Assembly: GCA_937967775.1 (NCBI GenBank)
Contig: CALCJH010000184.1
Coordinates: 1 to 8,226 of the forward strand
Origin: an uncultured bacterium
Lineage (GTDB): Bacteria > Armatimonadota > UBA5829 > DSUL01
Direction of reading: 5' to 3'
DNA length: 8,226 nt
The position numbers and the translations under genes are program-made. The notes beneath the pieces were generated by a model that did no database searches, was not told where the DNA came from, and saw only the letters and a list, made by a program, of their open reading frames with translations. Positions 1 through 5,548 of the stretch are shown here, piece by piece (positions within the stretch are counted from its first letter, which is position 1; every line of letters begins with the position of its first letter).

Positions 1-142
1 GCTGAAGGATCTTCGTTACCGTCTCATAGGCGACGTCGGCGCCGATGAGGGCCTCCTCCAGCTCTTCGGCGGTGTCCTCGTCCAGGACGGTCTTGCCGGT
101 CAGCCTGCGGGCGATGTTCTTGAGGGTTCCAAAAAGCCGCAT
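1..142 (-). CDS. ftsY: FtsY, signal recognition particle receptor (N-terminal 47 residues, cut by window edge)
   Basis: This minus-strand frame opens with ATG at 142-140 and is open to the window edge. It begins MRLFGTLKNIARRLTGKT and continues with a run containing EELEEALIGADVAYET. That matches the start of the NG domain of FtsY, where a short amphipathic helix is followed by an acidic helix of the type E-E-L-E-x-x-L-I-x-A-D-V-x-x-x-T. Ffh, the paralogue, normally starts MF(D/E)xLSxRL and lacks this pattern, so FtsY is preferred. FtsY is the membrane-associated GTPase that receives ribosome-SRP complexes for cotranslational insertion. The acidic A domain present in E. coli FtsY is absent, as in many bacteria. 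A GGAG lies 12 bases before the ATG. The frame is open further upstream but reads Arg/Pro/Gly-rich sequence without family similarity, so this start is preferred. The GTPase G motifs lie outside the window. Confidence 0.8.
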   Translation of the reverse strand, partial: MRLFGTLKNIARRLTGKTVLDEDTAEELEEALIGADVAYETVTKILQ

Positions 143-212
143 TCGGAAACGCTGCTCCCTGCAGTTGATCTCCGCCGGAAGTCGGCGGCGGGCCGCGGGC
201 CGGCCCCCAGGG

Positions 213-242
213 ATGATAGTCCGCCCCCGCCTCACGCGGCAA
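213..242 (-). promoter_or_regulatory. Candidate promoter for ftsY
   Basis: On the minus strand a TTGCCG (242-237) is followed after 18 bases by TATCAT (218-213). These match the sigma-70 boxes in 4/6 and 5/6 positions. Transcription would start near 206 and give a leader of about 64 bases before the ftsY ATG at 142. The position is sensible, but the -35 box is weak and the region is GC-rich, so this is only a candidate. Confidence 0.3.
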
Positions 243-340
243 GGGGGACAACATTTCGCTGAGTCTGGCCTGTGCCCAGCATACTGACAGCGCGGCGCCT
301 GTTTGGGGTGCCAAGCTGTGCTGTTTGGTGAGATCTGCAC

Positions 341-368
341 TTGACATTGGCCCGCCATTTGCTACAAT
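341..368 (+). promoter_or_regulatory. Sigma-70-type promoter upstream of the protease gene
   Basis: TTGACA at 341-346 is a perfect -35 box. It is followed by a 16-base spacer and TACAAT at 363-368, a 5/6 match to the -10 box. Transcription would start near 375, leaving a leader of about 229 bases before the protease ATG at 604. The spacer contains a small dyad, TGGC-CC-GCCA, at 348-357. It points away from ftsY, so the protease is the obvious target, although a short untranslated RNA cannot be excluded. Confidence 0.6.
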
Positions 369-590
369 AAGGGAGTCTTGCGTCTATCCTGCAGGCCGGG
401 ATTGTTAGTATAGCGGACCAAGCGTCTCTACGATTTCCGCGAAGGCCAATATTATCTTTGACGCACTCGCTAGTTACGGTTCAGAATGACATATCGACGG
501 CAGTGTCCCATCGCGGCCGCACAGCTTTCGCTTGAATCCCAGATCCGCGCCGGCCGCGTACCGTCAGGGCTTCCGCATAAGCCCGAAAAA

Positions 591-596
591 AGGAGG
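591..596 (+). promoter_or_regulatory. Ribosome binding site that fixes the protease start
   Basis: A full AGGAGG lies 7 bases before ATG 604, which is followed by a signal-peptide-like sequence. The same frame is open back to a TTG at 532, but that extension has no comparable ribosome binding site and would bury the signal peptide. The start at 604 is therefore chosen. Confidence 0.8.
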
Positions 597-603
597 AAGA
601 GGA

Positions 604-2109
604 ATGAAGTATACGCGTGCTTTTCCCTTGGTTTTCTCCTTCCTGATTGCTCGGTCTTGCGGCGTAATCGCAACAGCGGAAGAAGCCTCCACTTTCTCTC
701 CGGCAGATATTTCGGCGCTTTATCGGGCGTCTGTAGTAGTCTTATATGGCGGGTCATCATCTGATGATATAACAACGCTCGGCACGGGTTTTTTTGTCTC
801 GCATGATGGCCTTTTGGTGACAAATTATCACGTCATAGAGGCAGTGAAGCACCTTAAGGTTAAGCTTTCAAATGGAGACATCTTTGATAGGATTAAGGTC
901 GTAGACTATGACGAAAGACGCGATATTGTAGTTCTGAGCGTTCCGGCATATAACACTAAACCTGTTCAGTTGGGTGATTCGGATACGGTTTCTCCAGGAG
1001 ATAAGATTGTTGTCATAGGAAATCCTGAGGGATTTGAAGGTAGCGTCACCGATGGAATTGTGAGTGGCATTCGTGTGTCCGAAAAGGGATATCGTCTCAT
1101 TCAAATTAGTGCACCCATATCGCCGGGAAGTAGTGGCAGCCCTGTATTTGACGCTAAAGGAAAAGTTATCGGCTTGGCTGTCGGTATGGTTAAGGAGGCC
1201 CAGAATTTAAATTTCGCTGTTCCCGTGAACTATGTCCGCCCTCTGATTACTTCTGAGAACAGAATACCTTTTGAGCAGTTTGTGAGTTCTGTCGCTGGGG
1301 TGTCAACCCCATCAAATAGAGGAAACGCCGCTGCTAAGGATGGTAATACTGGTCTGTGGTGCGGAAACTTCGTGATAGCTCTTCGTGAGTTTCTGCAGGG
1401 AAAAGACGCTGTTTTTGCCGGGTGTATGGATACTTTTGACTCGGCGAGGACTATGGCACCTGGCCAAATCAGTATTAGTCCTTCCTTGCACATAAGTCTG
1501 GAGTGCTTTCGAAGGGCAGAGCAACGTCTTGACGCGTCACGGCCGCGGGCGGAGAAGGCTCTCAAACTGCACGAATCGTTCCGGAATGTAGTGCGCCTAT
1601 ACCGCGAGGCGGCAGAAGGCTACGTTGCTGCTTTTTCTCTGGTTGAGCCAGTGCGAGGCTGGTCGGAGTTTAACAAGGTCTATGCTGCGGCCAACGCGAA
1701 GGAGCAGCTCGGATCGCAAGACTTGTTCGCGATAGACGGAGGGTTCCCCTTGGGGGTTTTGCGTGTGCTTGAGGAATGCTGCCCTAACCTGGAGGGGAGC
1801 TTGCCTACCTCAGTTAGGGACTTGGGCTCAATGTGGCCCAGCGTATTCTTGGGGTTCAATCCATATTGGTCTAAGGAACGGCCAGTAGTGCTGAGCGTGA
1901 ATCCGGGAGGGCCGGCCGAACGGGCTGGCCTGAAAAGAGACGATGAGATTCACAAGATTGGGGGTAGTGGACCAATCAGAAGTTGGTCTGCTTTCAGAGA
2001 GGCAATGCAAGGCAGAGAACCGGGAGACGAGGTTGCTATCGAGGTACTTCGGAAGGGGGAGTTGAAGCGATTCAAGATAAAGCTCGAACGGCCGGCTTGG
2101 ATGCAGTAG
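604..2109 (+). CDS. Secreted HtrA-like (S1C) serine protease with C-terminal PDZ domain
   Basis: The 501-residue product starts with a probable signal peptide: KYTR, a hydrophobic core, and likely cleavage after ATA near residue 25. A trypsin-like domain spans about 36-215. Its catalytic triad is His76 (TNYHVI), Asp107 (RRDIVVL) and Ser177 (GSSGSP), with the glycine-rich GTGFFVS strand before it. A PDZ domain covers about 413-496 and contains GGPAERAGLKRDDEI. HtrA/DegP-type enzymes degrade or refold damaged exported proteins. In classical HtrA the PDZ follows the protease almost directly. Here about 195 residues (221-415), helix-rich and with cysteines at 253, 274, 301, 392 and 393, lie between and match nothing I recognise. 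There is one PDZ, not two. The gene stands alone with its own promoter and AGGAGG site. Its 5' half is markedly A+T rich compared with neighbours (bases 841-900 are 24/60 G+C), suggesting foreign origin. The family assignment is firm; the target proteins are unknown. Confidence 0.85.
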   Translation: MKYTRAFPLVFSFLIARSCGVIATAEEASTFSPADISALYRASVVVLYGGSSSDDITTLGTGFFVSHDGLLVTNYHVIEAVKHLKVKLSNGDIFDRIKVVDYDERRDIVVLSVPAYNTKPVQLGDSDTVSPGDKIVVIGNPEGFEGSVTDGIVSGIRVSEKGYRLIQISAPISPGSSGSPVFDAKGKVIGLAVGMVKEAQNLNFAVPVNYVRPLITSENRIPFEQFVSSVAGVSTPSNRGNAAAKDGNTGLWCGNFVIALREFLQGKDAVFAGCMDTFDSARTMAPGQISISPSLHISLECFRRAEQRLDASRPRAEKALKLHESFRNVVRLYREAAEGYVAAFSLVEPVRGWSEFNKVYAAANAKEQLGSQDLFAIDGGFPLGVLRVLEECCPNLEGSLPTSVRDLGSMWPSVFLGFNPYWSKERPVVLSVNPGGPAERAGLKRDDEIHKIGGSGPIRSWSAFREAMQGREPGDEVAIEVLRKGELKRFKIKLERPAWMQ

Positions 2110-2275
2110 CTGGGTTAGTGTCTGTCGTCGGAGGGTGGGCGAAAACTCCGGGGTGATGCCGATTCTTGCAAGCTCTCAACAATGGGATTCCTGCCGGAAG
2201 GTGATATCAATGCTTTGCCCGGAAGTCTGACGCTCCAGGGGCAGGATGCAGGCAGACGGCGGCCGAAGTTCTCTG

Positions 2276-2297
2276 CGGGGGATCGCCCCCGAAAGGA
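2276..2297 (+). promoter_or_regulatory. GC hairpin abutting the ribosome binding site of the SMP-30 gene
   Basis: CGGGGG at 2276-2281 and CCCCCG at 2286-2291 form a perfect 6-bp stem with the four-base loop ATCG. The next bases, AAAGGA (2292-2297), are the likely ribosome binding site of the gene starting at 2309, 11 bases further on. There is no T-run, so it is not a standard terminator. It could limit ribosome access or protect the 5' end of a processed mRNA; the role is inference. Confidence 0.4.
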
Positions 2298-2308
2298 ACC
2301 GTTGGCCG

Positions 2309-3283
2309 ATGGAGAATGCGCTTTTCGTGGTGTGTCTCGGAGCGGCTATTTGCCTGCTCACGGTCTCTCCCGGAGCGGCCGAGCCTGGCTCTCTGCAGAA
2401 AGTATGCGGGGATCTGAAGTTCCCGGAGGGGCCAGCCTGGGACGGCAAAGGCACGCTCTACTTTTCCAACTGCTCCGTTGACACCATCTCGCGCCTTGGC
2501 CCGGACGGCGCGTTCATGTTCGAATGGATGAAGGGCTCGGATGCGCCGGAGAAGTCCCCGTTCCGGAAGACCAACGGCATTACAGTACACCGGGACGGAT
2601 CCCTTTTCATCTGTGATTACGGTCTGAACGCCATCGTCCGCGTTGACCCGCAGACGAAAAAGGGCGAAGTGTACGCAGACCGTTGCGACGGGGAGCCGTT
2701 CAAGGGTCCGAACGACCTGGCTTTCGACCCGGCTGGAAACCTGTATTTTACCGATCCCGTCGGCTCCGGGCGCGACAATCCGGTGGGATGCGTGTATCGA
2801 GTGGATGCGGCCACGCGGAAGGTAACGCGCGTTGCCACTGGTATGGCCTTCCCGAACGGCCTGGCGTTCACTGCCGACGCCCGTTACCTTTACGTCTGCG
2901 AGTCTCATCAGAACCGCGTCGTGCGGTTCCCGGTGAACCGGGACGGGTCGCTCGGCAAAATGGAGCTTTTTGCCGATCTTTCCCCCAACGGGCCGGGCGA
3001 GCCGGACGGAATGGCTGTGGACGCATCCGGGCGTCTGTGGGTCACGCACTTCGGGGCGCACTCGGTGTTGGTCATCGAGCCGGACGGCAGGATCGTCCAG
3101 CGCATCGAGGTGCCGCATACGGAAGGGAACGGCTACGGGCCAACCAACATTGAGTTCGCCGGACCGGACCTGAAGACGGTCTATATCACGGATCCAGGAT
3201 CAGCCGCGCTGTTCCGGATGCGCTCGGAAGTGCCCGGCCTGCCGCTGTTCTGCTCGCCGATGGACCGCCGCGGGACGCAGTGA
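2309..3283 (+). CDS. Secreted SMP-30/gluconolactonase-like beta-propeller protein
   Basis: The product has 324 residues and starts with a signal peptide (ENALFVVCLGAAICLL, likely cut after GAA near 24), so it should be exported. The rest is an SMP-30/gluconolactonase/LRE-like six-bladed propeller. Candidate divalent-metal ligands are in the usual places: Glu40 in FPEGP, Asn135 in PNDLAFD, Asn183 in FPNGLAF and Asp233 in PDGMAVD. Repeated blade motifs of the kind DGxLYxTD support the fold. Characterised members hydrolyse sugar-acid lactones such as glucono-1,5-lactone, but this superfamily also contains other lactonases and diisopropylfluorophosphatase-like enzymes, so the substrate is open. 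The frame is open back to 2246, but ATG 2309 is preferred because it begins the signal peptide and follows AAAGGA. The aguA gene starts 16 bases after its stop, so the two are probably cotranscribed. No clear promoter was found in 2110-2308. Confidence 0.8.
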   Translation: MENALFVVCLGAAICLLTVSPGAAEPGSLQKVCGDLKFPEGPAWDGKGTLYFSNCSVDTISRLGPDGAFMFEWMKGSDAPEKSPFRKTNGITVHRDGSLFICDYGLNAIVRVDPQTKKGEVYADRCDGEPFKGPNDLAFDPAGNLYFTDPVGSGRDNPVGCVYRVDAATRKVTRVATGMAFPNGLAFTADARYLYVCESHQNRVVRFPVNRDGSLGKMELFADLSPNGPGEPDGMAVDASGRLWVTHFGAHSVLVIEPDGRIVQRIEVPHTEGNGYGPTNIEFAGPDLKTVYITDPGSAALFRMRSEVPGLPLFCSPMDRRGTQ

Positions 3284-3299
3284 TGCGGGAAACTGAGCC

Positions 3300-4385
3300 A
3301 TGACTGCCCCTCTGACCACTCCCCGCCGTGACGGATTCCGCATGCCGGCGGAGTGGGAGCCGCACGCCCGCTGCTGGATGGGCTGGCCGTTCCGGCCCGA
3401 TGTCTGGAGAAAGGATGCGCGTCCTGCCCGGGAGGCTTTCGCGATGGTGGCGGAGGCGGTCAGCGCCTTCGAACCGGTGACCGTCTGTGCGCCTCCCGGC
3501 CACGCAGACGAAGCCCGCAGAATGCTTCCGGACGTTGTGGAAGTGTTCGCCGTGCCTTGCGACGACGCCTGGCTACGGGACACGGGTCCCACCTTTGTGA
3601 CGGATGGCCGGGAGCTCCGGGGCGTGGACTGGGAGTTCAATTCCTGGGGTGGCCTGCTGGCGGAGTGCCGTGACGACAACGCCCTGGCCGGGCGCATCTT
3701 GCGCCGCATAGGAGCTCGCGCTTACCGGCCGGGCATCGTGATGGAGGGCGGCTCCTTCTCCGTTGACGGCGAGGGGACTGTTATCGCCACCGAAGAGTGC
3801 CTCCTGAACCCGAACCGCAACCCGCATCTGTCGCGCCAGCAGATCGAGGACACGCTGCTAGAGTATGTGGGTGCACAGAAAATGATCTGGATCCCCCGCG
3901 GGTTGCCTGGCGATTCGGACACCAGCGGCCACGTGGACAACATCTGCTGCTTTGTGCGGCCGGGGGTAGTGGCCTTGGCCTGGACCGGTGATTCTTCCGA
4001 CCCGCGCCACGCCGCCTGTTTCGAAGCTGAGCAGGCGCTCCTTGCCTCCACTGACGCTCGCGGCCGGGCTCTCCAGGTCGTGCGCGTTCCGCTTCCGCCC
4101 CTCCAGACTGTTTCGCCGGAGGAGTGCCGTACGCTCCCGCTTGCGAACGGGCAGTCCATCCGCTCGCCCGACCAGCTGCTGCCAGCCAGCTACATCAACT
4201 TCTACTTCGCGAACGGCGCACTCATCGTGCCCGCCTTCGGGGACCAAGCGTCGGACGGCGCGGCGGCGGAGGCGTTCGCGCGGCTGTTTCCGGACCGCAA
4301 GATCCAGATGATCCCTTCGCGCGAGATCCTGCTCGGCGGCGGCAACATCCACTGCATCACGCAGCAGCAGCCGGAGGTGGCTTGA
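3300..4385 (+). CDS. aguA: Agmatine deiminase (peptidylarginine deiminase family)
   Basis: The 361-residue product has the normal length for agmatine deiminase and the full set of family motifs. These are the N-terminal MPAEWEPH..CWMGWP, Asp94 in WLRDTGP, Glu149 in VMEGGSF, His211 and Asp213 in DTSGHVDN, and the nucleophile Cys352 in GGGNIHCITQQQP at the C-terminus. The enzyme converts agmatine to N-carbamoylputrescine and ammonia in the cytoplasm, a step from arginine to putrescine. The next enzyme, N-carbamoylputrescine amidase (aguB), is not in the window. The gene follows the SMP-30 gene by 16 bases with only a weak GGGA before its ATG, which fits translation following the upstream gene. 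A related peptidylarginine deiminase of other specificity is the main alternative, but the SGHVDN and HCITQQ segments are typical of the agmatine enzymes. Confidence 0.88.
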   Translation: MTAPLTTPRRDGFRMPAEWEPHARCWMGWPFRPDVWRKDARPAREAFAMVAEAVSAFEPVTVCAPPGHADEARRMLPDVVEVFAVPCDDAWLRDTGPTFVTDGRELRGVDWEFNSWGGLLAECRDDNALAGRILRRIGARAYRPGIVMEGGSFSVDGEGTVIATEECLLNPNRNPHLSRQQIEDTLLEYVGAQKMIWIPRGLPGDSDTSGHVDNICCFVRPGVVALAWTGDSSDPRHAACFEAEQALLASTDARGRALQVVRVPLPPLQTVSPEECRTLPLANGQSIRSPDQLLPASYINFYFANGALIVPAFGDQASDGAAAEAFARLFPDRKIQMIPSREILLGGGNIHCITQQQPEVA

Positions 4386-4414
4386 CCGGGTGTTATCTTT
4401 TGTGATAACTTATC
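4382..4414 (+). promoter_or_regulatory. Candidate promoter overlapped by palindromic operator of the toxin-antitoxin remnant
   Basis: TTGACC (4382-4387, overlapping the aguA stop) is followed after 16 bases by GATAAC (4404-4409), preceded by TGT as in an extended -10 element. The -10 is part of a symmetric array. GTTATC (4392-4397) pairs with GATAAC (4404-4409) as a perfect 6-bp inverted repeat, and GATAACTTATC (4404-4414) is a perfect 11-bp palindrome. There are thus three half-sites in alternating orientation. Antitoxins of this kind usually repress their own promoter through such dyads, so this is a likely autoregulatory operator. The symmetry is seen directly; the regulator is inferred. 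Confidence 0.5.
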
Positions 4415-4534
4415 TTGAGGGTCGGGAGTTTGGGCAGCAGCTCCGGATTCCGCGTCCTTACTCTACTGGCGGAGGGGGACAAAAGCACCCAGAGCCGCGA
4501 TATCGAGCTTCTGGAAAGATTACAGGAGAAGTGA
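4409..4534 (+). pseudogene. Remnant of a RelE/HigB-like toxin gene (HI1419-type), C-terminal tail only
   Basis: A frame open from 4409 (just after an in-frame TAA at 4406-4408) to TGA 4532-4534 ends in VLTLLAEGDKSTQSRDIELL and seven further residues. The L-x-x-G-G/E-G-D-K-S-T-Q-x-R-D-I block is the C-terminal signature of HI1419-type (Gp49-like, RelE superfamily) addiction toxins, which are normally about 95-110 residues long. Only about 41 codons remain. There is no start codon of normal kind, and the frame cannot be extended because aguA ends at 4385. The neighbouring frame reads EFGQQLRIP just before, resembling the toxin's (E/Q)LRI strand, so a frameshift plus internal deletion may have occurred. 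It ends 5 bases before the antitoxin ATG, the usual toxin-first order. It is presumed non-functional. Confidence 0.6.
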
Positions 4535-4539
4535 AACGG

Positions 4540-4848
4540 ATGAGCGTCCGTAGCCGGGATTGGAGTGAGGGGCTGGCGCGGCAGCTGCGTGACCCGGCTT
4601 TTGCGGCGAAGTCTGTGAAGGCCGCGCTTGGGGAGGGCATCCCGCTCCAGGCCGCGCTGGGCAGGCTCGTGCGTTCGTTGGGGGTCAAAGAGTATGCTGC
4701 ACGCGTTGGGATGGCTCCACCCAACCTGGTCAGGGCTCTCGATCCTTCGCGCAACGTCACTCAGGAGACTCTGAACCGCCTGCTCCGCCCGCTGGGGCTG
4801 CGGCTATCGGTGGAGCCGATCGCAGAAGACCAGGGGCGCGCGGCGTGA
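4540..4848 (+). CDS. HI1420/HigA-type helix-turn-helix antitoxin (orphan)
   Basis: The product has 102 residues. It follows the family plan: an N-terminal helical arm with LRDPAFAAKSVKAALGEG (18-33), a helix at 36-47, a helix-turn-helix at about 48-70 (GVKEYAARVGMAPPNLVRAL), then RNVTQETLNRLLRPLGLRLSV (71-91), where the usual family motif is N-P-T-x-x-T-L-x-x-(I/L)-x-x-A-L-G. Such proteins neutralise a RelE/HigB-like mRNA-cleaving toxin encoded just upstream and repress the shared promoter. Here only a toxin tail survives, so it is an orphan that may still act as a DNA-binding regulator. ATG 4540 is chosen because AGGAG (4524-4528) lies 11 bases before it. A GTG at 4531 is too close to that site. 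The same frame is open back to 4390, but that stretch reads the toxin remnant out of frame. Confidence 0.75.
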   Translation: MSVRSRDWSEGLARQLRDPAFAAKSVKAALGEGIPLQAALGRLVRSLGVKEYAARVGMAPPNLVRALDPSRNVTQETLNRLLRPLGLRLSVEPIAEDQGRAA

Positions 4849-4883
4849 GCGGCAGCAGACTAGATGACGCTGTTTTCTGCCGC
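4849..4883 (+). repeat. Inverted repeat after the antitoxin gene
   Basis: GCGGCAG (4849-4855, immediately after the antitoxin stop) and CTGCCGC (4877-4883) are perfect 7-bp arms around a 21-base loop. No T-run follows. It may be a weak or factor-dependent transcription end for the antitoxin or simply a leader hairpin of the next gene, which starts 11 bases after the second arm. Confidence 0.35.
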
Positions 4884-4894
4884 CTGAGTGCAGC

Positions 4895-5548
4895 GTGACA
4901 CTTCAGGCGCAGCCCCAGTTACGCCGGCTCGCCTTCGCTTCGGGGGCGGCGGGGCTTCTCTGGTTAGGATTGGCGCTTGCAGTCCGGAGCGGTCACACAA
5001 TGCCGCTGGATCTGGCCGTCAGCCGGGCCGTGCAGAGTGCGCACGCGCCCTGGCTGGACTCCTTCGCCGTTCCGCTGACATTTCTGGGCGCTCCCGGCAC
5101 AGTCATCATCTTCGCCTTTGCGGGGACTGTGCGGTTTCTCATCCTGCGCCGTACTGTTACGGCTCTGGCTCTTGCGTTGACCGCCTCCTCGCTCCCGGTC
5201 AGCAACCTGCTGAAGGCGATCGTCGCTCGTCCCCGTCCCGATGAAGACCTGGTCCGGGTCGTCGTACCCGCGGCAGGCGAGTCGTTTCCGTCCGGGCACG
5301 CTCTGGGCTCTCTGGTGTTCTACGGCTGTCTGTGCGCCGCTTTCTGGGGGGAGCTGCCGCGTCACGGACGTATCATCGCGGCCTGGGCGGCGGCGCTTCT
5401 GGTGGTGGCCATCGGATGGACGCGGGTCTATCTGGGCGTGCACTGGACTAGCGACGTCCTCGGCGGCTGGCTGGCCGGAGCACTGCTGCTGAGCTGCATT
5501 CTTTCGTTCTCATCCCGCTTCCGGGGGCTCGCGAAGTGGCGGACCTGA
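4895..5548 (+). CDS. PAP2-superfamily membrane phosphatase
   Basis: The 217-residue product is a six-helix membrane protein (hydrophobic stretches near 12-31, 56-78, 85-105, 136-152, 160-176 and 188-204). It carries all three PAP2 phosphatase motifs: Lys107-x6-Arg114-Pro115 (KAIVARPRP), PSGH at 132-135 with catalytic His135, and Thr176-Arg177-x5-His183-x3-Asp187 (TRVYLGVHWTSD). Thr replaces the usual Ser at the start of the third motif. Members remove phosphate from lipid phosphates, for example phosphatidic acid, phosphatidylglycerol phosphate or undecaprenyl diphosphate, on the outer face of the membrane. The exact lipid cannot be told. The start is GTG 4895, with a poor ribosome binding site, so it is uncertain by a few residues. 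Its TGA overlaps the ATG of the next gene (TGATG), linking it to the isomerase and dehydrogenase genes. Confidence 0.82.
   Translation: MTLQAQPQLRRLAFASGAAGLLWLGLALAVRSGHTMPLDLAVSRAVQSAHAPWLDSFAVPLTFLGAPGTVIIFAFAGTVRFLILRRTVTALALALTASSLPVSNLLKAIVARPRPDEDLVRVVVPAAGESFPSGHALGSLVFYGCLCAAFWGELPRHGRIIAAWAAALLVVAIGWTRVYLGVHWTSDVLGGWLAGALLLSCILSFSSRFRGLAKWRT

Larger units (their letters stand above)
143..603. other. Divergent intergenic region between ftsY and the protease gene
   Basis: No gene is supported in these 461 bases. Frames open on either strand here have no recognisable protein content and are extensions or shadows of the flanking genes. The region holds a possible minus-strand ftsY promoter, a good plus-strand promoter at 341-368 and the protease ribosome binding site at 591-596. 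It also holds a perfect 8-bp inverted repeat, CGCGGCCG at 512-519 with CGGCCGCG at 551-558, which would form a GC stem with a 31-base loop in the protease leader. No tRNA or known riboswitch core was seen. Confidence 0.6.

Noticed and set aside
24..347. 107-codon open frame on the minus strand overlapping the ftsY start
   Set aside because: It is Pro/Arg/Gly-rich with no domain character, and the overlapping minus-strand frame at 142-1 reads a clear FtsY N-terminus.
520..600. tRNA-like impression from CTTGAATCCCAGATCCGCGCC
   Set aside because: No GGTTCGAATCC T-arm, no matching acceptor stem and no CCA-adjacent fold could be built.
486..764. 92-codon plus-strand open frame across the protease leader and 5' end
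   Set aside because: It lacks a ribosome binding site and family similarity, and overlaps the signal peptide coding region of the protease in another frame.
2129..2150. CGGAG...CTCCG stem after the protease stop as a terminator
   Set aside because: Only 5 bp with a 12-base loop and no T-run, so it is within chance expectation for this composition.
2207..3118. 303-codon minus-strand open frame opposite the SMP-30 gene
   Set aside because: Long antisense frames are common in GC-rich genes. The plus strand carries a signal peptide and the conserved propeller metal ligands; the minus frame shows only Arg/His/Pro-rich sequence.
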